A model generated the notes under the pieces. That model had not been told where the DNA came from and searched no databases. It saw only the letters and a list, made by a program, of their open reading frames with translations. From the NCBI GenBank assembly GCA_028456385.1, contig JALNQF010000094.1, positions 1-64,000 on the forward strand: a DNA stretch of 64,000 bases. Direction: 5' to 3'. Below are positions 12,301-23,676 of the stretch, piece after piece. The position numbers and the translations under genes were made by a program. Source of the DNA: Ophiosphaerella korrae. Lineage: Eukaryota > Ascomycota > Dothideomycetes > Pleosporales > Phaeosphaeriaceae. How positions within the stretch are numbered: the stretch's first letter is position 1; each line of letters begins with the position of its first letter.

Positions 12301-15252
12301 AGTCTTTAGAACGTTACTAGTATATTTATTAGTCTAAAAGGTATTACTATATACTTATAATATCTATAGCGTGTTTAGAACGCTGTCTTCTACTCTTTAC
12401 TTACTTTAATTCTTATTAGGTAGTATCTATCCTTTAGGTCTAGCTTTATAAAAATCTTAGCTTAGCTTAGCTTATCTTAGAGTTTATCTATATTTAGTAG
12501 TAGGTATTAGTCTTTTACTATAATATTATTTAGTTTTTAGTAGTTTACGTATATCTTTAGTAGTCTCTTCTTCTTTAGTATAAAGAGAATTAGAAATCCT
12601 ACTAATAATAAGGATTCTTGTATATATCCTTTCTTTAGGTCTCTATTTAGTCTTTCTTAAAGTATTACTAATTTACTCTCTATTAATTAGTAAATAGGCC
12701 TAAAAGGTAGCTCCTTTTCTTCCTATAACTTAATCGTGTAGTCCTAGGGTTAGTACTTAAGTAATACTAGTGTATCTATCTCTTCTACAAATAAGTAGCT
12801 AAACTTCTTGTATTATTTTAGGATTTTAGGAGTTACGCGTTACTCCTCTACTCCTACTTCTTAGCCTAGCGCCCTACTAGTACTTATAGAGTTACTTATT
12901 CTCTCTTAATAAGTTGCTATTAAAGCTACTATTTTATATAGTACCTTCTTATCTACTATTAAACGCTATTAATACGTAGGCTTAGATCTACGTGCGTCTT
13001 TATAGTTATTAAATAAGAGGTTCTAGTTTTTCTAATTAACTTAGAGATTAAACTCTTATAGCTATAAGAGTCCTAGTATAACGTCTTTGTTAGCTAAAAC
13101 TAATACGTCTAGGGTAATCCTTATACTATGTCCTTAAATAATAATCTCTATAGTTACTTTATTACTAACTATTAGGTTTCTTAGTATTAGTTATCTATTT
13201 GTAATATAGATTAGATATAGTGTCTTCTTTACTTATAGTTAGAGTCTTACTTATTCTACTACTTTAGGTGTAATTAGGTTTATAAATAACTCTAAATCTA
13301 CTAATACTTTTATTCTTTCTCCTCCTATCTTTACTAGGAGTTTAATAAGTCTTTTAGCGTTAATAGCGTTATAGCTTCTAAATATATGTTTAGTATTAGT
13401 TATTTACTTAAAATAGACTTAATCTTGTAATCTTTGTTTATCTTTTACTAAAATCCTTAGAGTATCTTAATTTTTTTATATTGTTTATACTTCTCTAGCG
13501 TATAGGTTTACTAGATTAGATTAATATATTAGTTATTTACAAGTATCTTACTTGTATTTATATCTTCTTTAGTTATACTTAGAAAGTACTCTACTTCCTA
13601 CTTATCTTATAGGTGTTGTTTATATCTTATATTTATATACTCTTCTTAGTTCTATTTATATCTAGATCCTATCTTATTAGAATAGTAGGTAAAGTAGTTG
13701 TTATAGTAGTATCCTATCTATAATAGTAGTAGATAGTTTAGGTTATATAAGTGTAGCTAGTATTATAGTTCTTGTGTTAACACTAGATCTATAATAATTA
13801 GCGCCTAATTATTATTAGTATATAACAATTTATATTACTAGGTTTACTTTACTTTGCGTATCTAATATTCTTTATCTTACTATTCTTTTACTAAGTAGTA
13901 GCTATCTACTAGTCTCTAGATTTCTTCTACAAATCTATCTTATACTTTAGCGTTCTCTTACTTTAGCTCTAGTATTTTAGGTACTATTTTATATTTAGAG
14001 GTCTTAAGCTCTTAGTTTTCTTTCCTATTCTTGTCCTAGGCTGTATATACTTACTTTCCTAGATATAGCGTTGTCTTACGCCTATACTCTACCCTTCTTT
14101 AGTATAGCTAAAGGTATTCTAAGGTATCTATCTTAGCTTATTTCTACTTTAGCTAATACTTCTTTACGTAGCTTTATACTCTTAGTAGTATCTTTATAGC
14201 TTCTACTTTATTATCTATTATAAGGTTTATTAGTTGTATAGTAATTCTATAGTAGTTATATCTCTTACTTATATTTTACTACTAGAAGTTTATAGTCTTG
14301 TAATCTCTCTTCTCTTAGCTTCCTCTAGGGATTACTTCTTATTCTTCCTCTCTATTATTATCTTACTACTTAAGTATATTAATTTGTTATATAATCTTGT
14401 TCTTTACTTAGTAATTTTTTACTAGGTGCCCTATTTTACTATACTTATAATATTTTTAGCTTTCTACTCTTTTAGGGCTCTTATAGTAATAGTATTCTTA
14501 TTTTCTTAAGTTTATATTATTAACGTATATCTTGTCTAGCCTAAAGTATCTATAGCTACTCTAAACTTAGTTGTTCTTGTATTTACGTTACTACTTATAC
14601 TTAGGTTTATACTTCTTACTTTCTATATATAGTACTCCTCCGTTCTTAGCTTCTACTATATATTTGTATATATAGTTATTAACTTAAATTACTTCTTCTA
14701 TTAGGTCTTCTAATATCTTAATTGTAGCTCTACTACGTATTAGCTTACCTTAAATATTACTCTTAAGTTTTTGTTAAAATATCTTTATTAATAACTTATT
14801 ATTCTATTCTATTTGTATTGCGTAGCTTTAGAACTTGTTAGTATAGTCTACTACTACCTTGTTTTGTTATAGCTACTATATTACGCGCTCTACTACTACT
14901 ATCTTATTTGCTAGTAGAAAGGCTTGTTATACTTTATCTTTAAACTTAATCTATTCTTTAAATATCTTGTTATAGTTGCTATTATTATTATTAAGGTATT
15001 TCTTAAGGTATAGCGTAACTTATTTCTCTACCTTACCTCTTATATAAGACGATATAAGTATAGCTCTATCTTTGTCTTAAACTTAGTCTACCTTAAAGAA
15101 GAGATTAAGTTATAGAATCTATAGCTTAAGCTTATTTTATTCTCTATAGTAGAGGTCTAGCTTAGTAACTTTAGAAGTAGCTATATAGGTTACTCTTATA
15201 CGCTAGTTGTCTATATTTATTAATATATTGCTTATCTTAAGGGTGTTTAATA
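9337..15252 (-). pseudogene. gag-pol pseudogene of innermost Gypsy element
   Basis: Minus-strand polyprotein relic: gag (about 15,200-14,400, ending in a CCHC knuckle at about 14,430), protease region, reverse transcriptase (about 12,700-11,900; Y-L-D-D at about 12,250 preserved), RNase H and integrase (about 11,700-10,300). Premature stops from C-to-T change occur throughout, so no product is expected. Short open stretches such as 14,234-14,425 on the plus strand are chance ORFs in low-complexity AT sequence. Confidence 0.8.
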
Positions 15253-15694
15253 TATTAAGACCTTAGAACTAGTAAGAGTAATAAGAGTAAGTAGGCTTCT
15301 ATAAGACAAGCGAGGTTAATAAATAAGATAGTTACTTAACTTAATTAATAGTTAGCTCTTATTAGAATATTACAAGGTATATAAGTATTAATAAGTAGAT
15401 AAGAATCTAATTAAAGTATTAGTTATAATACTCTATTAGGATAAGAAGTAAAGAAGAGATTAAATACAATAGTCTATAAAGGTCTATTAACGTTCTTATA
15501 TACTTACTATCTAGTATTTATTCCTAAGCGCTTACTCTAGAGCGTTTACTCTAGAGCGCTTATTCTAGAGCGTTTACTCTAGAGCGTTTGCTCTAGAGCG
15601 TTTACTACTAAATAGTTACGTGTTCTACTACGCTATATTACCTAGCCTAATTACGTGCAATACAACAGCTTACTTACTACTTAGTATTGTAATA
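15253..15694 (-). repeat. 5' LTR of innermost element
   Basis: 442-bp twin of 8,895-9,336; followed on the right by the AGTAG duplication (15,695-15,699). Confidence 0.88.
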
Positions 15695-15699
15695 AGTAG

Positions 15700-18600
15700 T
15701 TTGTTTAGAAATACTTACTAGTTATAAGTATAGAGGAAGCGTATAAAGAATAGAAAGAACGTAATCCTAGGAATATAAAGTTTATACTATTTTAAAAATA
15801 GATAAAGTAATATATAGTTATAGTAGGAAGAATACCTATATAAAGAAAGTAGTAGTACTTTATAAGGAAAACGTAATAGATTAATAGAGCTTATATACTA
15901 AGAGTACTAGTAGTATACTATATTCTAATAGAAAAAACACCTAGGAAAGATAAGTACTAAAAAGGAGACTACAAGATAATAAATCTAGAACATCTAGTAC
16001 ACTTTAAAGTATTATAGATATTATACCTAGATAAGAATTATATTATATATAGAAACCCTAAGGTAAATAATTAAGTATAGCTAGTAAGAAAGAAAGGGTA
16101 CAACTATATAGAAGTAATTATAGTAGAAAACATTATAGGATAGAAAATAATACCTAAAGAAAGATACATAGTAATAAGGCTAAGACCTAAATTATCTAAA
16201 AAATGCGTCCTAGGAAGACTATAGTATAAATATACGTACAACAAATGTCTAAAATATAAAGAATATAAACTTAAAGTAAAGTAATAGCTCTAAAAGAATA
16301 GATAATTTACAAAATTACCTAAGCAAGAATAGCTAAAAGGTATAAGAGGCTTATATATTATAAAAACAAGTACTTTTTAAGAAAAAAAAGTATAAATTAT
16401 AATTAATAGTAGAGCTACAAGGAACTTTATATTAAAAAAGTTTATAGAAAAACAAGAAATACGTTATATAACAAAGAAGTACCCCTAATAATTAAGTATA
16501 ATTAAAGGAAAACTATTCTAGGAACTAATTAGGTTTAAAATAGTACCCTCTAAACTAGAGTTAGAAGGGTTAAAGATTAAAAATATAGTTATAGATATAA
16601 CGACAATTAATAATAAACAAGATATAATCCTAGGAATTCTATAGTTACAAATAACTAACCTAAGAATTAATTAGAGAATAGAGAAAATTAGTTACCCTAA
16701 ACAAGATATATTAAAAGCTAACATAGACACATATAAAGGAAAATTCTTAGATAAATATAAAAAATAAGAAAAGTAGCTTATAGAGCCTAAAGACTACCTT
16801 CTAGAACATTAACTATAGGACCTAGTAATAGAACTAGAAGAAGGAAAAGACGTAAGTTAGAGCCTAGTCTACTAAAAAACTAAAGAAGAATCTAAGATTA
16901 AACGAGCGTTTATTAAAAATATATTAAAGAAAGGATAGATACAAGAATCTAAATCCTTAGTAGTATATAGACTTATATTTGTAGATAAGAAAAAGATAGA
17001 TAATAAGAGACCTTGCGTAGATTTTAGAAAAACAAACGCAATTATAAACAAGAACTAATACCTCTTACTACAAATAGATAAAATATAAAATAGACTATAA
17101 AGAGTAAAAACTTTTACAAAACTTAATATCTAGAACACCTACTACTAGATTAGGATCAAGAAAGGTAATAAGTAGAAAACTACGTTTAGAATATAGTATA
17201 GACTATTTAAATATATAGTTATACTATTTAGATTAATAAATATACTAGTAGTATTTTAAGAAAGAATTAATATAGTACTAAGAGAGTACTTAAATATATT
17301 TATATTTACATACCTAGATAATATTCTTATATTCTTAGAAATAGAAGAAGAACACGTATAATATATACACAAGGTACTAGAGAAGCTAGTAGAAAGTAAA
17401 CTATTTTTTAAGATAAGAAAGTGTAAATTTTATACAAAAGAAAAAGACTTTCTTAGATTTATTATTAAACTAAGAGAAATTAAAATAGATCTAGAGAAGA
17501 TTAAAACAATTAAGGAATAGCTAATACTAAAGAACCTAAGAGAGGTATAATAATTTTATAGACTAGTAAACTTTTATAGAAAGCTAATAGTAAAATAGTC
17601 TAAAGATATAGAACTATTAACTAGACTTATAAAGAAAGATACGCTATTTAAATAAATAAAAGAATACAATAAGGCATGTAATAAAATTAAAAGAAAGTTT
17701 ATAGAAAACCTAGTTATTAGAATATATAACCTAGACTTACTAGCTATTGTAAAAACAGACGCATCTAATTTAGTCTACAAGATAGCACTAATACAAGAAG
17801 ACCTAAGAACTAAACAAGAATATTTAGTTAAATACTTCTCTAAGAAAATAAAGCTAGTAGAGCTTAACTACCTAATATATAATAAAGAAATACTAGTAAT
17901 TAATAAAGTATTTAAATAATAGAGAGTATACTTATAAAGAGCAAAGTATAAAACAAAGGGCTATATAGACTATAAGAATCTTATAGGATTTATAACAAAT
18001 AAAGATCTATTACAACGCTATACAAGATAGTAGGAATTCTTATTAATATTTAAATTTAAGGTTATATACACAAAAGAGAAAGATAACTAGTTAGTAGATA
18101 CCCTAAGTAGAAAACTAGATTTATAAGAAGAAGTAAATACAACTAGTATAGTTCTAGTTAAGAACAAGGAAAGAAACTTAGTCCTAAATAAACCTAAGAT
18201 AGTAGCAACACTTAAGAGAAAAAGTAATAAACTAGACGAATAGATTTAAAAAGAAATAGAAAAAGATTCTAAAGAAATAGAGAAACTAGAAATCTAAGAA
18301 GGATTTACAAAAACCTATAGAAGAATATATATTCTAGGTAAGATATAAAGAGAATTTATATAAAGATTCTATAAGCTACTAGTATATAAACACTAAGGAA
18401 TTAAAAAAATACTAAATAGACTCTTAAAGGATTACTACATCCTAAAAGCAAGATAACTAGTAAAAAAAGTACTACGTAATTGTATAGAATACTATAGAAA
18501 CAAATATAATAGGTACGCACTATATAGAATACTATAATTAGTTAAAGTATTAGAACGTCCCTAAAGAGTTATTACAATAGACTTTATTACGAAGCTACTT

Positions 18601-19640
18601 AAGTTAAAAGACCTAATATTAGGAACTAAGTATAATAGAATTATAACAATAGTAGATAAACTTATAAAGTATATATACTTTAGACTATACAAAGAAAAAA
18701 GTAGGATAGATGTTACTACATATTAGGTTCTAGGAACTATAATTAGCTAATATAGTATTCTAGATAAGATTATTATAGATAGAGATATACAATTTATATT
18801 AAAACTATAGGGAACAATAATAGCGCAATTAGGAATACAATATTAAATATTAACAGCGTATTATCTATAGATAGATAGACAATTAGAACAAATAAACTAG
18901 ATAGTAGAACAATACTTAAGATACTACCTTAACTATAACTAGAACAATTAGGTATAGTTACTACCTATAGCATAGTTAGTATACAATAGTATAAAGAATA
19001 TAGTAATAGGAATATTACTCTTCTTCGCAAATTATAGATTTAATCCTAATATATACTAGACACTAAGAAATATAGAGTTTTAGACCTTAAGAGGAGAAAA
19101 CTTTACAAATAGAATAAAAGAAATACACAATTAACTAAGACAAGATACTAAATTTCTATATAGTTGTATAGTAAAGTACTACAATAAAAAATATAAAGAA
19201 GGACTCTAATTTAGAGAGGAAGAAAAAGTATAGTTAGTCTAAAAGAATATTAAGAGTAAACAAGTTAGTTTAAAACTAGACTACGTAAAACTAGGACTAT
19301 ATAAAATTAAGAAAAAAGTTACACTAGTTATATTCAAGCTAAAGCTACTAAACAAGATAAGGATATACCTAACCTTCTACGTAGCGCACTCGAGACAGTA
19401 CTATAGAACGTAGAACTACTAGTATATAAGGTAGATATATATAGACAACAAGAAGAATAGGAAGTTAAAGAAATCCTAGTATACTAGTTCTAAAATAGAA
19501 GAAATTATTACTTAGTAAAATAGATAGGTATAGATAAAAGAGGGTAACTATAGGAAGATATATAGGAACTAGAAGATAACCTTAGCTACTCTAAGAAACT
19601 AGAGGAGTTCTAAAATTAAAACCCTCTAGACTACCTAAAG
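15700..19640 (+). pseudogene. pol pseudogene: protease, RT, RNase H, integrase, chromodomain
   Basis: Plus-strand pol of the nested element. Read through stops it gives protease at about 16,400 (N-S-R-A-T-R-N-F-I where D-S-G is expected), RT at about 16,900-17,450 (Y-L-D-N-I-L-I-F at about 17,311, second Asp lost), RNase H at about 17,740-18,110, integrase at about 18,300-19,100 and a chromodomain with a Y-Y-L-V-K-W-like core at about 19,485-19,615. The altered residues are all explained by G-to-A or C-to-T, so RIP has killed both protease and polymerase. The Tf1/sushi-like order places it among fungal chromoviruses. Confidence 0.85.
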
Positions 19641-19909
19641 GCGAACTAAGAGGATTAATAATACTACTACTAGATAGAGAGGAGATAGAACTACTTAAGA
19701 TAACAAGAGCTAGAGTAGCCTCTACTACGTTCTTAAAATCTAGCTTAGCCTCTAAGAGAATAGCCTATATAATAGATTTTTTATTATTTAAGGCTTTCGT
19801 CTTATAAAGATAAATTAAACAAGTATAGTTTTCTACCTATATACTTAGAATATAATTACGTTCCTTTTTAGCCTCTATAATCTATAATAATAGTTTTTCT
19901 TAAGCGTAG

Positions 19910-20128
19910 TTAATAGCTTTCTCTATTACAAATAAGTATAGACGTATAAATAAGTATTTTTAACCTATACTCTACTAGAGATATACTTAATAGGTTATAA
20001 GATAAACAAGTATTAGTATAAATACACGCCTTATAAGCCTTACTATATTTTAAAGAAAGATAAGTTAATAGAGGATTTAAAAACTTATAATAAGAATAAA
20101 GAAATATTACAATACTATAACATAACAC
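19910..20128 (-). pseudogene. Antisense ORF between pol and 3' LTR (copy 1)
   Basis: A 72-codon open frame running opposite to pol in the 3' non-coding part of the element. Its protein is similar to the 29,115-29,417 frame (shared words such as S-K-A-Y-K-A and the C-terminal N-R-E-S-Y) and to a broken version on the plus strand at about 2,440-2,690. A lysine-rich, coiled-coil-like stretch (K-A-L-N-N-K-K) follows in a shifted frame in these copies. Function unknown; possible regulatory or accessory ORF of the element, or chance conservation. Confidence 0.4.
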
Positions 20129-20269
20129 ATAATTAGCTAATTAAAGATAATAAAGAGTAGACTTAGTAGGTATAAGAGAGGATAAAGAACTCTGTATTAA
20201 CAAAGAAATAGGATTAATAACTCTAGTCCTAGGCTAGGAGAATAAAAATCCGCCTAAAAGAGAGGATAG

Positions 20270-20694
20270 TGTTATAGGTGTAATAGGAATAAACAAAATA
20301 GAACTAATTAGTCCTAATATAAGCGCTAACAAAGTATAAGACAAGTAGGGTAGTAATATAAGGTAGGAAGCAAATTACAATATAGATACGTAGGAGTAAT
20401 CTATAAATACGTGTAATAGATTAAGGTAATCTATAAACACGTACAATAGATTAAAGTAATCTATAATATTGTACAAATAGATTAGTACAAGTATATAGTT
20501 AGTAGTAACACGCATTATTAGGATAGTATTAGCAATCTAATCTCTAACCTAGAACGCTAATACTTAACATTGTACACACAAATTAACTATTGTTTATAGT
20601 TATTACTTAATTACAACACGAACTTTTGTTATTACCTTCTAATCTACTAACAACCTATAGGTTATTAGGAAGTCGACCCTAGCAACCTATAATA
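20270..20694 (+). repeat. 3' LTR of nested plus-strand element
   Basis: 425 bp, partner of 6,891-7,315; preceded by the polypurine tract and followed by the ATTTA duplication at 20,695. Confidence 0.88.
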
Positions 20695-20699
20695 ATTTA

Positions 20700-21540
20700 T
20701 ATTACCTATTATTTTAGAGCTTTTAGCGTTCTTAGTTTTTCTATATAAATTATCTTGTATTAGATCTTTGTGTTTAGTCCTTGTTTAAATCGTAATATTA
20801 AGGATACTTTATTCTATTCTATGTTCTAGGCTAATTATTTAAACTATAATATATATTCTAGAACGCTCTTACTCTATATAAGCCTCTCGAGTTTTTCTTT
20901 AGCTTGTTAGGTAATATCTATATCCCTAAATACTACTCTTATTCGTTTAGTAAAGTATTTATAACTTCTAAAGATAGCTCTAGTCTTATCTTTCTAGGTT
21001 ATTAGAGCGTATATTGTATAGTCTATCTAGTAGGGTTTAAACTATCTTATTACATCTTCTTTAAAGTACATTCTAATATATATTACCTTCTTCTTTTCTA
21101 TATTAAAGTGTAGTACTTATACATCTATTTAGAGTTATACTAATACTATAAAAGGTCTTAGTTTTTCCCTTATTCTATTAAACTTCTTAAGTATAAGTAT
21201 CTTAGGTAGTTTCTTTGTCGTACTTATTTCTAGTCTTTAGGTAATTAGTTCTATCTAGTTTTGTCCTTCTATAATAGCTTTAATTTATACTTTATTCTAC
21301 TTAGAATAGTCTTGTAGTTCTTTGTTCTACGTTTCTAAGGCGTCGATTACTATTTTTATATCTTCTTTCTCTAAGATTAGGTTGTTTATATAATCTCTAA
21401 TTACCTTCTATACTATATTATCTAATTTATAACTACTTATAGGTACTTTAGCTACTTATTTAGTTAAACTTTCTACTATCGTGTTAGCTAGACTGTGCGC
21501 TACTTACGCTTCGCTTCTTCTAATAACTAGATTGGCAAGG
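20700..21540 (-). mobile_element. gag portion of the outer minus-strand Gypsy element
   Basis: Continuation of the element split at 6,890: reverse complement of the gag capsid region seen at 7,390-8,170, running leftwards from the leader at 21,540. The leader next to the LTR reads, on the minus strand, CCTTGCCAATCTAGTTATTA, the presumptive primer-binding region. Stops are frequent. The last 60 bp near 21,500 are less mutated than the rest. Confidence 0.78.
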
Positions 21541-21941
21541 TGTTACGGGTCTCCTGTCGTTGACTATAGTAACCCTTCGTAGGTGTTAGTAGATTGGGAG
21601 ATAATAACAAAAGCTCGTGTAGTGATTAGCAATAACTATAAATAATAATTGATTTGTGTGTGCAATGTCGAATATTAGCGTTCTAGGTTAGAGATTGGAT
21701 TGCCGATGTTATCCTAATAATGCGCATTGCTTGATACTATATACTTGAGCTGATCTGTTTGTGTAACGTTACAGATCACTCTGATCTGTCGCACGTGTTT
21801 ACAGATTACTCTGCGTCTTACGTGTCTAAATTGTGGTAAGCTTCCCAATCTAGGTCACTACCCCGCTCGTCCCATGCTTCGTCAGCACTTGAGTCGGGAC
21901 TGATTGGCTCCATCTCGATTTCTCTTGTTACGCCTGTAACA
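21541..21941 (-). repeat. 5' LTR of outer minus-strand element, nearly free of RIP
   Basis: 401-bp LTR with 6-bp inverted ends TGTTAC..GTAACA. Unlike its surroundings it retains many CA/TG dinucleotides and normal GC. Its middle (TGTGTGCAATGTCGAATATTAGCG) belongs to the same LTR subfamily as 6,891-7,315, not that of 1,812-2,323. No clear 5-bp duplication pairs it with the left LTR. Confidence 0.82.
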
Positions 21942-23676
21942 TATAATATAGAAAGACACTAGCTCATTATTTATATACCTGTAGCCTGTTTATTGTTGTC
22001 AGATGTGACGCCGCCAGCTGAGCTGGCACGTGAGATTCAGATGGCGATCGAGATGGCGATCGATTGGGCACGCGCGCGCACGTGCGCCACTAGTTAGCTA
22101 AGTGAGCCAATCAACAGATTCCAGGTACAGCTGGAATCTGTGGCGACGCATCAACGCACCAGCGCCAGCCGGAGAACTGAGGTCTGGCCCGGCACGGCTA
22201 TCTTCAGTATGATGGCTCATCACGTCATGACCTGACTGCGTAAAGCCGAGACATTGGTCAACCACGAAACTCGAGATAACGGCTCTCCACCACCAAGTCG
22301 CAACTGCGAAGAGACGAGTATATAGACTGGAGGATAGAGCAGCAGAATGAGACGGAACAACAATCAATAAACTCACTTCAATCGATCTAATCAATCACTG
22401 AATTCAATCAGTGACTAGTGACTCATTTATCACGAGCAATTACCACATACTTGCAATCGATCCACGATCCACATTTGTCAAGAGGTAGCTGGAAGACAAT
22501 AGTACTTGCCGTAGGCCACAGGAGATAGTGAAGGGATGAAGAATAGTATTTCAATCTGAGTACTACTGACGTTGGAAAAAAAAAATACTTGCTTTACTCT
22601 GTTCGCAAGTGTAGAGCCTTTTATGCGCTGGTGTAGCGCATCAGCCCCGCTTTAGACTAATACTACACAACGTCATGATTTCTAGCGTATCGGCCCCGCT
22701 CGAGACTAGTATCAGAGTTCCCAAGGATCTCATGGATTCCGGGGACCTTCGCTACAACATCCATCACTGTGTGACCCTCCAAATCTGCCAAAAAATATGG
22801 TAGTACTGTATTACTAATAAGTAGAAGCTCTACTTATTAGTACAAGTAGTTGTTCTAGGCGGCAAGGGACGAACTTGGTAGGGAGGCGAATCTCGCCTCT
22901 AAGTACCTAGAACCGTCTAGCGTATACGCCCTTACAATTCAGCTTCTACCTAATATAGGCAATACAAATATAGTTACGTTTCAGCTGCTCGCATAATATT
23001 AAACGAAGGCGGTGGCAATAAATCAAAGCCTCTTTCTTTTCCGTATGGTTTCAAAACTAGTCTCTGTGCTAATTGCGTAACGCCCCTCACAGACGACCTG
23101 TCTACCACTCTTTCCACTTTTGTTCATAGACATAGTTCTACTCCGCAGATTATAGACCTATTAGACAACGGGTGCTTCGTTTGATAACAAGAGATAATCA
23201 ACTCGTAACATCTAATGTGCAGCTGTGGCCGACAAAACGGGCACCATGCTGTTTTACCTTGCTGGCTGACTCCAGATATTAGCGTTTACAAAGCCACGGT
23301 TATGCCTAGAGAATACGAGCACGCATCACAACTGAGAAGACCGGTCATGCTTGCATGCTCAGGCGATCCTCCATTTGTATGATGATCCAAGCCCCGAAGC
23401 ATAGGCAACAGCCTCTTCGATATAACCAAATGTAATTGGATACGGTGAGCATCAAGGGGAAGGGATGAGGTGGGCTGAGAATCAGCCGAGTACGAAAGAA
23501 CGGTGAAGTAGAGCGGGCTGTAGCTCATTAGCTGACGGCGTGACATCTTTTTTTTTTGTATATAATTTCCTACGAAATCCCTTCTTCTGCACATTACGAT
23601 TCACAAGCAACACTTCCATCTGATTAGTTGTTTCTTAAAAACTACATCAGTTCTTTGACTTATACCTAACCTTGAA
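21942..23676. other. Gene-free stretch with fold-back repeats
   Basis: No convincing gene. Contains a TGTCAGAT element-end-like word (21,997), GCGATCG-rich sequence, a hairpin with arms ACAGATTCCAG/CTGGAATCTGT (22,114-22,141), a direct near-duplicate of about 28 bp containing CAGCCCCGCTTTAGACTA / CGGCCCCGCTCGAGACTA (around 22,640 and 22,686), and a compact fold-back at 22,812-22,913. Short frames at 22,098-22,394 and 23,286-23,594 show no domain. Confidence 0.5.
22812..22842. repeat. Perfect 13-bp-arm hairpin
   Basis: Arms TACTAATAAGTAG (22,812-22,824) and CTACTTATTAGTA (22,830-22,842) around AAGCT. Immediately to the right, GTTCTAGG (22,852-22,859) and CCTAGAAC (22,906-22,913) enclose a third hairpin GAGGCGA/TCGCCTC (22,883-22,899). 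Likely a fold-back or MITE remnant. Confidence 0.7.

Larger units (their letters stand above)
8895..15694 (-). mobile_element. Innermost nested Gypsy element, distinct family, minus strand
   Basis: 6.8-kb element bounded by twin 442-bp LTRs (8,895-9,336 and 15,253-15,694; ends TATTAAGACC..GTAATA) and a perfect 5-bp duplication AGTAG (8,890-8,894 and 15,695-15,699). Removing it restores the host gag-pol text, which matches the copy near 33,640. Minus orientation is shown by a zinc knuckle at about 14,430 (Y-Y-K-C-S-K-I-G-H-L), RT at about 12,230-12,600 with an intact A-Y-L-D-D-I-L-I-Y motif, then RNase H and integrase leftwards. A purine tract AAGAGGAATAG lies next to the 3' LTR. LTR sequence differs from the other elements here, so this is a second family. 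Confidence 0.88.
6891..20694 (+). mobile_element. Nested plus-strand Ty3/Gypsy chromovirus (about 7.0 kb plus its own insert)
   Basis: Complete-length element with same-orientation LTRs (6,891-7,315 and 20,270-20,694), each starting TATTATAGG/TGTTATAGG and ending CTATAATA. It is flanked by a perfect 5-bp duplication ATTTA (6,886-6,890 and 20,695-20,699), and the host gag sequence reads continuously across once the insert and one duplication are removed. Interior: gag, second insertion (8,895-15,694), pol, chromodomain, an antisense ORF region, a polypurine tract AAAAGAGAGGATAG just before 20,270, then the 3' LTR. Strong RIP: catalytic and zinc-binding codons are altered. Confidence 0.88.

Noticed and set aside
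14234..14425. 63-codon plus-strand ORF in the innermost Gypsy element
   Set aside because: Antisense to gag in AT-rich sequence, made of Ile/Leu/Tyr runs; chance ORF.
1..21500. Mitochondrial DNA or centromeric satellite as explanation for extreme AT content
   Set aside because: The text is recognisable Gypsy gag-pol with LTRs and target duplications, and AT richness follows RIP-type transitions; a pericentromeric location remains possible but is not shown.
22098..22394. 98-codon minus-strand ORF
   Set aside because: Overlaps hairpin and element-end-like repeats; no domain or conserved pattern.
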